From Neckera pumila (taxonomy: Eukaryota; Streptophyta; Bryopsida; Hypnales; Neckeraceae), in assembly GCA_963969595.1 (NCBI GenBank), contig OZ018413.1:16605711-16669710 (forward strand): a stretch of DNA of 64,000 bases, given 5' to 3'. Below the pieces are notes generated by a model that made no database searches, was not told the origin of the DNA, and saw only the letters and a program-made list of their open reading frames with translations. This document shows, one piece after another, positions 12,371 to 24,119 of the stretch. Each line of letters begins with the position of its first letter. Within the stretch, counting starts at the first letter, position 1. The position numbers were made by a program, and so were the translations under genes.

Positions 12371-12620
12371 TCTTTCATGGCCGGTAATATCTTTCCCATG
12401 ATGATTCTCGATTATGCTAGCTGGGTCTCTTTTCACGGCCGGTTATCTTTCCCACGTTGGTTCCCCAATTGTACATAAATTGCTTGGCTTGTCTTTCACG
12501 GCCGGTTATCTTTCCCACGTTGGTTCCACGATTGTACTCCGTACATAAATAGCTTGTCTTTTACCGCCGGTGAGGCGGTTTCTTTCTCTTTCCAAGGTCG
12601 TTCCACGATTGTACAGCTCA
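12371..12620. repeat. Four imperfect tandem units of 57-67 bp
   Basis: Units start at about 12371, 12427, 12494 and 12557. Each has TCTTT(T)CACGGCCGG, then TTATCTTTCCCACGTTGG, and then GATTGTAC, often followed by TACATAAAT. The higher GC and TACATAAAT motif look promoter-like, but no gene follows at once on either strand. Confidence 0.55.
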
Positions 12621-12854
12621 AGTTGCTACAGTAGCTACCTGTTTCCCAGTCAAATGCTGCAAATTATAGCCGGAATCTTACCTCATTTCTGCACAAAAAA
12701 CTTGAAAAAAATTACTGACATTGCCAAATGCTTCTAAAAGCTTAGATAGTCCTAAGAAGATGCCTCAAAGTGGGCCTAAAAGTGCTCGATAGATGACAGT
12801 AAATCCTTCTATGTAAACCCAGAAATGCACATGCTCATCCTCAGAAGTTTGTGT

Positions 12855-13085
12855 TTAACCCTTAAAGGAGGCAGGGGTGACCCTGGAAATCATCCTTTTT
12901 CATTACCGTGTGACATCATCTACATTAAAACATCCAAAAGTATCTATTGGAAGTCAAGCTACTGTAGAAGATCTCCCCTTTCCACAACAAATTTCGAGGA
13001 TGAATGATTGCATTTCTGTCCTATACAGTTTGATTCTCTGTCATTCATCGGTCACAAAATGGCCTCCGCGTCGTTTAAGGGTTAA
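12855..13085. mobile_element. Short TTAA-ended element, 231 bp, copy A
   Basis: Bounded by TTAACCCTTAAAGG on the left and TTTAAGGGTTAA on the right, with TTAA at both outer ends. It is the inverted counterpart of the element at 22565-22795 and has exactly the same length. Directly after it (about 13095-13240) is a part of another copy in opposite orientation, including CCAATGAGTG and ACCAAAAAGGATGATTT. Confidence 0.65.
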
Positions 13086-13538
13086 AGAGGAAAGCGTTGC
13101 ACAACAATTTGACCTCCAATGAGTGTTCTTGGTTTTTTTCAAGCAAATGATTCACACCGTACCAAAAAGGATGATTTCTATCGTACCAAAAAGGACGGTT
13201 TTTATGGTGACCAGCCCCGTCATTCTAAGGTTGAAAAATATATCTAGGATATTTACTTATGCCAAAAGTTTGGAAAGTCATTCTTTCTTTCTTTCTGCAA
13301 AATGTTGAGCACAGTGGAGCACGTCATGAACTGAACCTCAAAAGCATATTTGTGGCCTTCAACAACCAAGAGCAGAAAGCGTTGCACCTTGTACTGTGAG
13401 CTTACACTTGGTGACACATGAAGGAGGCGTCATCGCCATCGCCAAAGCCATGTGAAGTTTCCAGTGCCATCAGTTACATGACTGCTCTTCAATTTTGCAC
13501 TTCTCAAGGCCGGGGGGCCATGGTTTGGGGAGCAAGAT

Positions 13539-13967
13539 TTAACCCATAAACAACGCTGCAGCCGTTTTGTGTCCGATGAACGTAGGACAGAAGTGAAACT
13601 ATTCATCTTTGGAATTTTGTTGTGAAAAGGGGAGGTCTTCTATAGTAGTTTGACTTCCAATCAATGCTTCTCCATTTTTTTAAGCCAACAATTCCCATGG
13701 TATCCAAATGGATGATTTCCAAGGTCACCAGCCCATCTTTTAAGGGTAAATTCTTAAAAGATGGACTGGTAAGTGTGGAAGTCATCCCTTTTTGTACTAT
13801 TGGAATTGTTGACTTAAAAAATGCAAAAGCATTCATTGGAATTCAACTACTATAGAAGACCTCCCCTTTTCTCAACAAAATTTCAACAGTTGCACTTTTG
13901 TCCTTTACAGAAAGATTCTTTGTCATTCATGAAACAAAAAACAGCCATGGCGTCCTTTAAGGGTTGA
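13539..13967. mobile_element. Head-to-head inverted dimer of the short TTAA-ended element
   Basis: The left arm (TTAACCCATAAA at 13539 to about 13748) and the right arm (about 13749 to TTTAAGGGTTGA at 13967) are inverted copies of the same 231-bp element type. They meet at a palindromic centre, CATCTTTTAAGGG versus CTTAAAAGATG. Together they form a foldback of about 430 bp with arms over 200 bp. Confidence 0.65.
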
Positions 13968-15532
13968 GCTAATCACATGGATTCGTTCGCTAATTGTTAG
14001 TCAAGTCACTTTCATGTCCACCCTTACCTTCCTAATTATGAAGATGTTGAAGTGAATTTTTGCACGTGGATAGTCTAAGTTAACTACACCTAAAATCGCA
14101 CAAATAAGCAATTCATCATGGTTCACTTGCCTTTATTATATTGAGAAACTTTTTGTATAGTCTTGTTGGTAGTCAAAAGTTTTTTTTTTCAATTCTCTTA
14201 AAATGTATTTTTTGGACACCAGATGAATAAACTATGAATTTTCAAAGTGATGAAATTTGCAAGAAGTTGCAAATGCTAGACAAAATTGTGGATGAAAGTA
14301 CACAAGTGATGGATGTTTATCTTAGATTAGATGATTTTGTGGATTCAACTACACTTTTGGATGCATGCTACTCTACCTCCAAGAAAACAAAATTAAAATA
14401 CAATACAACAACATCCAAAAAGACAAAAATAGTTCACCTCCGATCCTATGATATACAAATAATAGGAAGTATATATGCTTATAGCTTTGATTGCCAAAAA
14501 TGAGTTGGCCAAATTCCTCAAAAAAAAATTCCTCAGTTTGTTGTTCTTTTGTAAAAAGAAATTTTCAACCCTATGTGCAACAACCAAAGAGACCACATTG
14601 GGTCATCCATTGTTGTGCCTTCAATATGAAAAGCATGTGTGAGCTCAGCAATGATGCCTCATCTAGCACTACCACAATAAATAACTTTCATCTCATGAAC
14701 TACCTTCATAAAACATGCTAACTAGGTCACTCATTTAAACCTGAAAGGATGAGACTATCAACAAAGTAATTCACCCAAAATGACCCAATGTTTTGATCAA
14801 TACGTGCATTCTTCATTTCTATAATAATCTTGCAAGTCATCTATGGGGTCACTTTTTGGCCTCAGCGTCCTGGCTTCCAGGGTTCAGTATAGGACCATAG
14901 TGCGACACATTGCAATGTACTGTACATAACGCAAACAGGTAAGCATGACTCAATTCATACAATTTACATCAACACAGAATTGTCTGCGACTCTAGCTCCG
15001 CAGCACCTCATTAATATTAGGAAGCTTTCCAATGATCCATATCAGCGCTTTCCTCATAAGAAAATCCACCACCTTAGTTCTAGAACAAGAACGTTCCGTG
15101 TAAAGCTACAAAACTGTAGGATGAGAAAACTGACGTGACGCCCTACCATCAAATACTCATAATCACTTTGCCACAAAACCACAGTAAACCAGCTGATTGC
15201 AGTCAAACCTGTAAATATGCGGCACTAATCAACCAGTCGCTAGCTTCAAGTTCATTTTGATCAGCCTTCGCTCTCTTCTGGAACAAGCCCTAACACTATT
15301 CCTTTGCTAGATCTACGCTCTTGCTAAACCTCTATGCCCGACTGCAAATTCAGAAATAGGTGCACGCTATATACTTCTCCATTTGGAACACCTTTCAAAT
15401 AGTTTGGGTGTACAACAACCTGACCTCCCCAAGATGGCAGTTCTTTGATTGGCAAATCACTCTCGATGCCAAATCATTGAAACCCTTCCTGATAATCTTC
15501 TTGTACTGGTCCATCTGACCAGACAGGATATA
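13968..15532. other. Intergenic region downstream of DRG1
   Basis: Two short plus-strand ORFs (14234-14503, 14491-14721) match no family I know and overlap AT-rich repeats, so I do not call them genes. The DRG1 3' untranslated region should lie just below 15533. Confidence 0.5.
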
Positions 15533-18500
15533 TTACACCTTCTTGATAATCTGGACAACATCCTCATCCTCAAGCGTATGCTCCTGTTATGCAGAAAATA
15601 ACAACAGATGTTTATATTCGACTCAAATGCTTCATGTGAAAGCTTCTCAGGTAATAAACCAGAGGATGACGATCAAAAGCGGTGCAATTAAGGTATCACG
15701 ACGCCACAAAGGAGTCCAAAATCCCCAAAGTTGATTTTTAAAAGATAATGAACTGATACCACCATTCTATCGTGTCACATACAGCATCCAAATTTGACAT
15801 GAGCAAGATAAGTTGGGCAGAACCCCAAGGTACTTCAAACGGAGAAGCTACACTTAATGATAAAAGCAAAAGGCTCACCTTTCCCACTCTCTGTGGCTTA
15901 TGTTTTGCACTTGAACCCCAGACCAAAGCACTGTCATCCACGAGTACCCACGTGTGAAGGTTCATCAAACATCGTCAAGCAATGTTAGGAGTACAATGAG
16001 GCGGTCCACAAGATAAACAAGCAGGCACTAAGAGATGCATATAAACGTAACAGGTGGAAACTTACAACTTGAATTGCTTCACCATATCCTTGTGAATGCG
16101 CTCACAGAAATCCTCAACTGTACACTTATTTGCGGACAAGATGACAGGATCTTCATAATCAGGGCTGTTGCCTTTTGGTTTGGTGTACACTCGAATGAGG
16201 TTCAGATACTCCCAAATCTTATCTAAGAGTCCATCCAGGTTCCACTCAAGATGAGCACTGCAACAAACATACAGAAAAATGAGACCCACTTGAATGTCTT
16301 CACCTACGAGGCTCTCAACTTTAACAAACCGTCGTAATTTCACTATGGTACGACTATATACATAAATGACAATGCACAGCATATGTAGTTCTTAAGCAGA
16401 AAGGCAGAATCAAATCCAAACACACAGCTTTTGGATATCGTGTTTTGAATTACCTAACAGGACAGTAGTGGGGTAATCTGTCGAGCACTTCAAGCTCTTC
16501 AACTGTGATTTGATCGATTTTATTGACAACATAGACGCAAGGCATGTAGATACGATTTCCTTCTATCACGTCAATCAAGTCATCTGCAGTGGCATCAAAA
16601 CGGAGGGATATATCTGCATTGTGGATCTTGTACTCCCCACATATAGCCTTGACAGTTTCCAGATCCAAATGAGTGTTGGCAACCGTTGATGTGAAACTGA
16701 TTCCACCTTTGTCTTTCCTTTTAAAACCCAAGTTTGGTGGTTCCTTGTTTAATCTGCGGAAAAGATTCAGAAGTAAGCCTCGTTGCATATTTCCACCAAG
16801 TGTCACTTATTTAACATGTAAAAAGGAGCAATACATTGAAGCAAAGACATCCTCACAAAAAAAAAAAAAGGGATACCAGAGGCAAGAAGTCTGTGACAAA
16901 GGAAAGGATAAAACCTGATACCAAAGCCCTCCAGCTCCTTCTCAATCAGCCGTTTGTGCGTAATAGGCTTAATGGCATCCAGAACAATCAATATACAGTT
17001 ACACGTTCGTGCAGTACTGATAACCTGCACAGACATAGGCATATTCATTTACAGAATGTAATCTGAAAAGTTACTATCTCTTGATGCACGCCATCCAGGA
17101 CTTACAGAAACGAGAAAGTTCAGAATCCCACCTGCCGACCTCGACCCTTTCCATCTTTGGCACCTTCGATAATTCCAGGAAGGTCTAGAAGCTGTGAACA
17201 GAATCCAATCAGAATGTTCAGTGCATAATCTCAGAAGTTGGCCATCTAGCTTTGCAGGAATATAAACGAGAACAACACACCAGAAAGCATGAACACTAAG
17301 GGTTTCATAATTCATCGCAGCTGACACTCTAGCGATTGACAGAAGCAAAGCTTCATATGGTAAATTGGTAATCAGTCCAGACTCACTTCGCAAAAGACTA
17401 ACCTGGATTTTGGATCCTCGGTATTTGATAACACCTGGAACGCATGTCAATGTTGTAAATTCATAGGAAGCAACCTGCATCATTTCCAAACAGAAGTCCA
17501 CATTTCGAGTTCAATACATCTGCTCCACACAAAAAAATATTCAAAAATAAAATATTACTTCCATTTTAATAAGGTAGAAGAGAATACTAAAAGTTAGGGA
17601 ACTCAATCCGTCTCCTATACCGACCCCTGCTACTAACAACAGCTCGTCTATTCAAACATTTAGCTGGACTTAGTAACAAGTGGTATAAGCATGACTTGCC
17701 TAATAGTCTGTCGCTACTCATATTTGTATGGAAATGGGTTTATCTACTGTCACTCGTAGTGGTCTACAAGCTCAATTTAAAATCGCAAAAGAAATTTACA
17801 TAAAGTGATAAAAAAAGATCTTAAAAGATTTGGCTCTGTACCCAAAGGTTTCTCTACAGTTTTACATACTCCTACATATCTTCAATGCTTAAAGTGACAC
17901 AAATAGTATCTTCTAAATTAGCTGTTTCAAGTTTCAACGACACGATCATAATCAATAATTAGGGGGAGTCACAGTCCATCCCCCACCATTTCCTCATTCT
18001 CAATGAATGGAATTGACGGGTCGCTGGTCGACGAAGTCTTAAACCCTAAAATCCATCAGCAATTAGGCCATTGAATCCCATTCGATCCTCAATTCACCCA
18101 GATGTAATGGCCAGTAACTCAAAGCACATGGACAACACAAAACTGCAGCAAAATAACTCAGCTCAGGATAGATAGCGGACCTCAGAAAAGGTTCCTGTGA
18201 GCTTGTTAAGAAGGGTAGACTTGCCAACAGAGGGAAAACCAACGAGGCCAACTCGCGAATCCCCACTTTTAGTGACATCAAAACCCTCTCCCGCTCCTCC
18301 ACCTTTGGACGACGGTGGCGCCAAAATCTCGCGTCGCAATTTGGCCAATTTTGCCTACAAGCCAAATTGCAGAATTCAAAAAACCCTAATCCTTGGAAGT
18401 AATAAATTTTCTTCACTACAGATCGAGCAATCTCAAAGACACAATTTCACTGACCAAAATGGAAATGTACGAAACCCTAAACCTGCAGAACCTCACGTTG

Positions 18501-18948
18501 AACTGACCTTGAGAAGACCCAAATGATGAGCAGTTGCTTTATTCTTTTGAGTCCTTGCCATCTGCATCCAACAAGAGGGAAAAGAAATCAGTGCTAATCG
18601 TCATTGCTTCCACACCTAAGAATTAAGGGTGATGCTCTGACCTAACCCTAAAATCCCAATTCAGAGCCTATCGCAGATCCCCCGACACCATTTCAATTAC
18701 GAAACTCCCTCGATTCTTTCAAAACAGAAACTTGTAGACTATTCACCGTCGGTTGGACGATAACGAAGAATCATCATGATGAAACTCAGGAAAAAACCTA
18801 ACGGGGAAACATCGGCACCAAAATGTTGCTGGATTCAGTTTCAACCGGAAAAAAAAAGGAAAAAGAATCTCGAGATCCCTGAAGTGAGACCCGTCGGTTT
18901 ACAAACCTCATCTTCGATATCCTTGATTTTCATCATGACGGTCGCCAT
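15533..18948 (-). CDS. DRG1: DRG1-type developmentally regulated GTP-binding protein, complete
   Basis: DRG proteins are Obg-family cytosolic GTPases that associate with ribosomes and translation factors through a partner of the DFRP type. Ten exons: 18948-18907, 18561-18508, 18354-18181, 17474-17403, 17191-17132, 17024-16915, 16753-16454, 16257-16066, 15930-15879, 15583-15533. All have GT-AG borders and matching phases, giving 368 aa, the usual family length. Motifs: the N-terminal [16 protein letters not shown] helix, G1 GFPSVGKST (71-79), G2 TTLTCVPG, G3 DLPG (117-120), G4 NKID (248-251), G5 SAH, and a C-terminal TGS domain ending [12 protein letters not shown]. The start ATG matches the family N-terminus ([14 protein letters not shown]). 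Sequence is closer to DRG1 than to DRG2. No broken motif is seen, so the gene looks functional. Confidence 0.96.
17560..17880. repeat. Interspersed repeat in a DRG1 intron
   Basis: The intron between exons 3 and 4 holds a stretch with ATACTAAAA..., GGAAATGGG-TT-TCTACTG, AGTGGTCTACAA and TTTGGCTCT. The same blocks occur in the same order in an intron of the neighbouring gene at about 25345-25620. This points to a dispersed repeat, type unknown. Confidence 0.5.
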
Positions 18949-19139
18949 GGTGACTGTCTACCCGGAAATGGTACAAGACGACTCCAGAAAGAGAAGCAAT
19001 GAAATTCTTTAGCCGCAGAGAGCTAGCAACGACTGTAAAGTGGGAGAGAGACAAGAACAGAGAGCGTTAGTTGCAAAGCTTTGGCCCTCGCAAAAGGAGA
19101 AACACGGAGAATTCTAGCCAGAGCAGGCGCTCGAAGAAA

Positions 19140-19300
19140 AAACACTCCACCCTAAGGAAGCTTGCGGTGATCGTCGACGAACGAGAACTGTTTCCGTCGA
19201 AAAATCCCATCCGACGAACGTTGCCTAGTTTCAGTTCATTTAAGGAACGTTTCTGTCGAATAATTTCATCCGTCGAACGCTTCTTCAATTAGTCGACTCG
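19140..19300. promoter_or_regulatory. DRG1 upstream region with GTCGAA/CGACGAACG repeats
   Basis: About 200-350 bases upstream of the DRG1 ATG, GTTTCCGTCGAAAAATC...CCGACGAACG is followed about 60 bases later by a diverged copy, GTTTCTGTCGAATAATT...CCGTCGAACG. Location suggests promoter DNA; no TATA box is evident. Confidence 0.35.
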
Positions 19301-19363
19301 GATTCTTTAATTACTCTAGGGTCTCTTAATGATTTTTTTATGGCTAAATTCGCCCACCCGTCC

Positions 19364-19657
19364 GGCAAAATTAGAAGAGAAATGAGACCAAAGAAGAGCT
19401 GCAAGTTATCTTGAAGCTCTCAAGCTTGGGAGCTTTGTTCCAATGAAATATTCCCATGCTACGTAGACTGCTGATGTAGCAGGGATATTGCCACATCATA
19501 AAAAAAAAAAATTCAATTTAATTTTTTTTCAAACATAGATTTTTTTTTCCAATTTTTAATTTTTTTCCAATTTTTCAATGATGAGAATAACTTGTCCAAT
19601 ATGGTGAACAACTCTGAAACGGCCCTTTTGTAGCCTCATTTCTCTTCTAATTTCGCC
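19364..19657. mobile_element. MITE, 294 bp
   Basis: Inverted ends of 23 bp: GGCAAAATTAGAAGAGAAAT on the left and the complement of GGCGAAATTAGAAGAGAAAT on the right. The interior has a CTGCTGATGTAGCAGGG palindrome and an A/T tract. Its internal layout resembles the elements at 39541 and 46496. Confidence 0.65.
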
Positions 19658-22564
19658 ATATTAAAAGGAGCTAACACCATGACGTCTCTCCAAATTTAAA
19701 TCATTGGTATGTTGTTAGAAATACCAAAGCTACAATAAAAGAAAGGGCTAAAAGTATAGATGAAAGAGTTTGGCCAAATTGACTAAATATCCAAGGCCTT
19801 TTTGAGTTTCTTGGAGTTTGTTCCAATTTAAACAAAAAAATTCAAGTTTTGATAAATTTCACTAATTGGATGAAATTAGACATTTTGTAACGCATGTAAG
19901 AAAAGTAAACTCAACAATATCAAGTAAGGACTGAAAAATATATACATAATACTTGATCATGAAGATGTGAAATTGTGAAATTGATTTGAAGTTCATCAAT
20001 CTTTTTTTTACATGTCAAATCTAAAATTGAGGTTATATAACATAAATATGAGATTATAGGGCATAATTTGTTTAAATCACAATCAATTTAGGGCTTCTCA
20101 AAATTTATTTTACAATTTTTAAATTGAATTTCTACTCTGATTTCTCTTGAAGGTCCAATGCATTTGAAGCTCATATCCTAGCTCATTTACTAGTCATTTA
20201 CTAAGATTCTTTAGGCTAATTAGCCCAAATTTGTAAAATGGAATATTATTTTTAGATGCACTAGGCTAATTGAAGGTTAAATAAACACTTCAAATTTTCC
20301 ACTTTTCTTCAAATACTAAGTAAGGTGAAAAAAATCTTAGTAAATAATTAATTGCAATCTATCGTATGTATAGGTTAGTTCCGTAAATAACCCAGGAAAA
20401 TTTGGAAGATGTCAAAATTTTAAAAATTATTTACAACTATTTCTAAAAGTCTAAAATAATTGTTTTTGAGAAAAATTAGAAAAAGCAACACATTGAGGCA
20501 TAAATAGAAAGAATCAATCCAAAATTAGGAGCAACCTCATTATGTGCCAGAAAACAAAAAAAATCCTATCTCCTTGCCAAATTGTCAAATTGCAAAAACA
20601 AAATTAATTCGGCAAGACAATGTCGAAATTGCCCTGCATGTACGGTACATGGCTCCAATGAGAATACATATTAACCAAAAAATGAAACAAAATAACTCAG
20701 GTATGGATTTTAGATGATCATTCATAATATATGGCAGTCCCAAAAATCATTAGAATTTTGCCTTCTTTATAATGTACAAATTGTCCTTTTTGTCCCATAT
20801 GATCTCATTTTGTCATGTGCCTTTGTCACAACCATTAGTATGTCATTTGTAATTAGCATGAAAGTGACACCAAAACCCTCTATAATTCCTTAGTACTTGA
20901 ATCCTTTCTTGAATTTTTGAATATTTTTACTTAATACATCTTAATTACAAATTATTTACCTCAATTTCATCAAATTCATCATTTAAATAGTATTGTTTTT
21001 AAAAGTCAAGCATGGAGGGGGGGGGGGGGGGGGGGGGGTCTTGTAAAATTAGCTAAAGTTTCTTATCTAACTTCCCCTCTTAGAAATTTAAAGAAGTATC
21101 TATTTTAAATTTATTTTCACAGATAGGAAAGAATATTCAAAGTAAGAGGAAGTAGAATCATATTTTTTTGACAAAGTTTAAGTTAATTATGAATTTTTCA
21201 ATCAACCTATCCCAAATCTCAAAAGTGACTACTAGGTCACTTTGAACTAATAACATTCCAATTCATAAGGGTCATCTTACTCACCTAAGACGACTGCACT
21301 ATTTTTCAAAATAGGCACAATGTGTGTCAGGTCCTTAAATGGCTACTTTTATTGAAAATGCACACCCAAACAATACATGAATATTGTGTGACTTACATGA
21401 CAATTCTAAGTCATCATTGACGCATACTAGAAGTGTCCCTATTACAATTCAAAAATAAGCCCATTTGCTTCATTTGTTCAAATAAGGTACATTTGGGCTT
21501 TTGCAAAACTATAATGAACCATTGTTGAAGTAACTGATATAGTTAGGTGGCTAGAAGGCATTCTTGAGCCGTCATTGGTGCATTCCAGAAGTGTCACTAT
21601 TACAATTCAAAAAATGTCCATTTGCTTCATTTGTTCACATAAGGTATATTTGGACTTTTTATATAACCATAATGGACCATTATTGAAGTAGTTGAAATAG
21701 TTAGACAATTACAATATTGTGGCTCAATTTTATTTTAGATGCTTAGTAGCTATCTATTTACTAGGCGAATAGTTAGTAGAACCATCCTACTCCAAAGTAC
21801 ATCTAGTAGGAAATAATTATTTTTAAAGTACCTGTTGTAATAATTAAATTCATGGTTTTCAAAAGTTAGAAGAGGTCTAAATAATCTTTCTATAATTCAA
21901 AAATCTAAAATGCAATGCAAATGTTTCACATACAAGCATAATAATGCTTGTGACTTCTAAGTTGTTCTGAAAAACTCTTGAAATGTGATTGCTTTATTTA
22001 TCCTTTAAGGAACCATTGTACTAATTTTGAACAAGAATCCAATGTCAAATATATCCAAAAAGAGATAGATATTTCATCCAATGTCAATTTATTGAAATAA
22101 GAATATTTTACAAATTTATGCATAGTTCTACATCCACATGGATCAAATGCACATAATTACTTTGATGGTGAAATTATGAATTTGTGATTCAAATATTCAC
22201 AATAATGTTCCTCAATCCTTATTTGATCTACATTTTCAATACATTTCATCTTTGTAATCAAATGCCGTGGGTTTCATGGCTTTAGTTACTGTATAATTTG
22301 AACCTTCAATTAGCCTAGTGCATTAAATATTTAGTTGAAGGTTCAAATATTATCCCTATTAATAGAGACCATTGTTTTTGGACTAATTGTTATAAATATT
22401 TGAACACTCAAATGCATTGGAGCTTCTCTATTACTAGTCATTTACTAAGATATTTTTCAACTTTAAAATTTAGTTGATATCCAAATGTAGTGCCTTGGGC
22501 ATTTTTAGATCTTATGACAAAAATGGTCTGCCTATCAAATTATCTAACTTTCTACAACCTTCCT
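19658..22564. other. AT-rich intergenic region with old repeats
   Basis: No gene. Bases 19790-20150 resemble 49560-49595 plus 50290-50520, where a TTAA-ended element sits in between. 21400-21720 is a degenerate tandem duplication with a period of about 160 bp; both copies carry AAGTGTC-CTATTACAATTC and CATTTGCTTCATTTGTTCA. 21017-21038 is a run of 22 G. Confidence 0.55.
21017..21038 (+). repeat. Homopolymer of 22 G
   Basis: An isolated poly-G tract in AT-rich DNA. It could form a G-quadruplex. Length is likely uncertain because sequencing of such tracts is unreliable. Confidence 0.8.
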
Positions 22565-22795
22565 TTAACCCTTAAAAGTTGAAGCAAACATTTTGTGGCT
22601 GATGAGTGATAAGAGAATTTCCTATGTAGGAGAAAAGTACAACTATTCATCCTCAAAATTTGTTGTAAAAAGGAAGTCTTCTACAATAGTTTGACTTCCA
22701 ATGAGTGCTTTTGCTACTTATTTTTTAAGCCCATAATTCACACAGAAATAGAAAGGGATGATTTCCAAGACCACCCCTTCATTTTTTAGGGTTAA
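22565..22795. mobile_element. Short TTAA-ended element, 231 bp, copy B
   Basis: It begins TTAACCCTTAAAAG and ends TTTTTTAGGGTTAA, with TTAA at both outer edges. Length is exactly that of copy A, and the interior matches copy A and both arms of the 13539-13967 dimer in order (GTTTGACTTCCAATGAGTGC; GGGATGATTTCCAAGACCA). Confidence 0.7.
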
Positions 22796-22837
22796 ATCAA
22801 GAATTTTGAGATGGGAGTAAATATGGAGTGTTCTTCC

Positions 22838-22900
22838 TATATTATATTATATTATATTATATTATATTATTATTATATTAATATATATATATATATATGT
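22838..22900. repeat. TTATA/TA microsatellite
   Basis: A run of TATAT units turns into an alternating (AT)n tract just right of the short TTAA-ended element. Such tracts commonly mark weak points in plant intergenic DNA. Confidence 0.85.
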
Positions 22901-24119
22901 CAATTGTGAAATCCAAAGGGCACAAGGTTTTATGCAAGGCACTTGGTACAGTATGTCTGTTAGAAACCCTACTGAGAATTATTAGCAGAAATTAGCAGCA
23001 CAATGTTCAAGACTACATAGTTCGCTGGAACATTATTGGTGATTGAGTGCACCGGTGCACAAGATGCGGACCTCATGCAGCCTTATTTGATTCTGCATTC
23101 CTGAAACAGAAAAGAAATGTTGCAATCGAGAGAAGCCCACACATTTTCAGCAGCTCCCACATTCGATCAGTACCCAGCTTATTGTCTCCAGTTGGAAATT
23201 GCAAAAAGGGTACGAAAAGTGGAAAGCTGTTCATGAATTGTTGAAAATATTTCATGGTCCAAGCAGTACCTTACCTCGTAAGACAATGTTCTCACTGAAG
23301 ACAGCAAGGTGAAGAGGTCACAAGTAACAGCTATTCAGCAATTTATGATATGAATTTGTCCTGAATGTATTAGTTTTCGATATTAGAGACCCATAAGTGT
23401 CATAATAAGACCGTCCTCAAGATGACAAGATGACCGTCCTCAAGAGACTACATTCATATTAGCACACGCTTCCCTGCTCCGAACATGCACTTCATTGGTA
23501 AGAACTGGAGCATCATCCATATTGAGATTACCAGGCTCCAGCAAACCTGGGCATGTATCAGTTCTTGTGAGCTTTGTTCAATTCGTTAAATCAGTTTGTG
23601 AGCAGGGACACCCAAACCGCCACTGTTGCGCTGAGCATAGATCCTACTGTTCTTAGAGTCGTCAATTTTTACGTGTTATTGATAGCAAATGAAACAGGAT
23701 TTTTACTCACTGTCGATTATACAGTGTGGAGTGTGGAGTGTGAGAAAGTTTCAAGGTTTAAAATGGTAGATGACCTACAACCAAACTCTTGAACAAGTGC
23801 TAAGGTCATGTTCATCCTCTTAATCAATATGTAACCACTGTTAAGATTTTAGAGTGTTCATTTCGGGTTAGTGGCGATTTGTGGTGTCCTCTAATCCCAT
23901 TTTTGATAAGAATGTTCATAAGGTCTGATACTCTTGAGGTTTGATTGCTCCATTCAAATTAGGAAGCATAGAACTTTACGTAAGTACAGCCACTAAAAAT
24001 TAAGGTTCAACTTTCAACCCAATTCCAGCATGATTTCACCATGACATTGAGTAAGGGGAATGGAAGGAAACCTGAGAGTTATGATCAGAAGCCACCAAAG
24101 GTTCCGAATTCGAGTTCTT
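22901..24119. other. 3' flank of the 602-aa gene
   Basis: Composition rises above the intergenic background, but no ORF with recognisable content or paired splice sites was found. Small ORFs at 23047-23255 overlap on both strands. The region probably holds the 3' untranslated part of the gene that ends at 24120. Confidence 0.4.

Noticed and set aside
14234..14721. Two plus-strand ORFs of 76-89 codons
   Set aside because: AT-rich, no family match, no splice partners and no conserved motif; could be chance.
22838..22900. TATATA tract as a promoter
   Set aside because: Part of a simple microsatellite with no ORF or transcript-like sequence following it.
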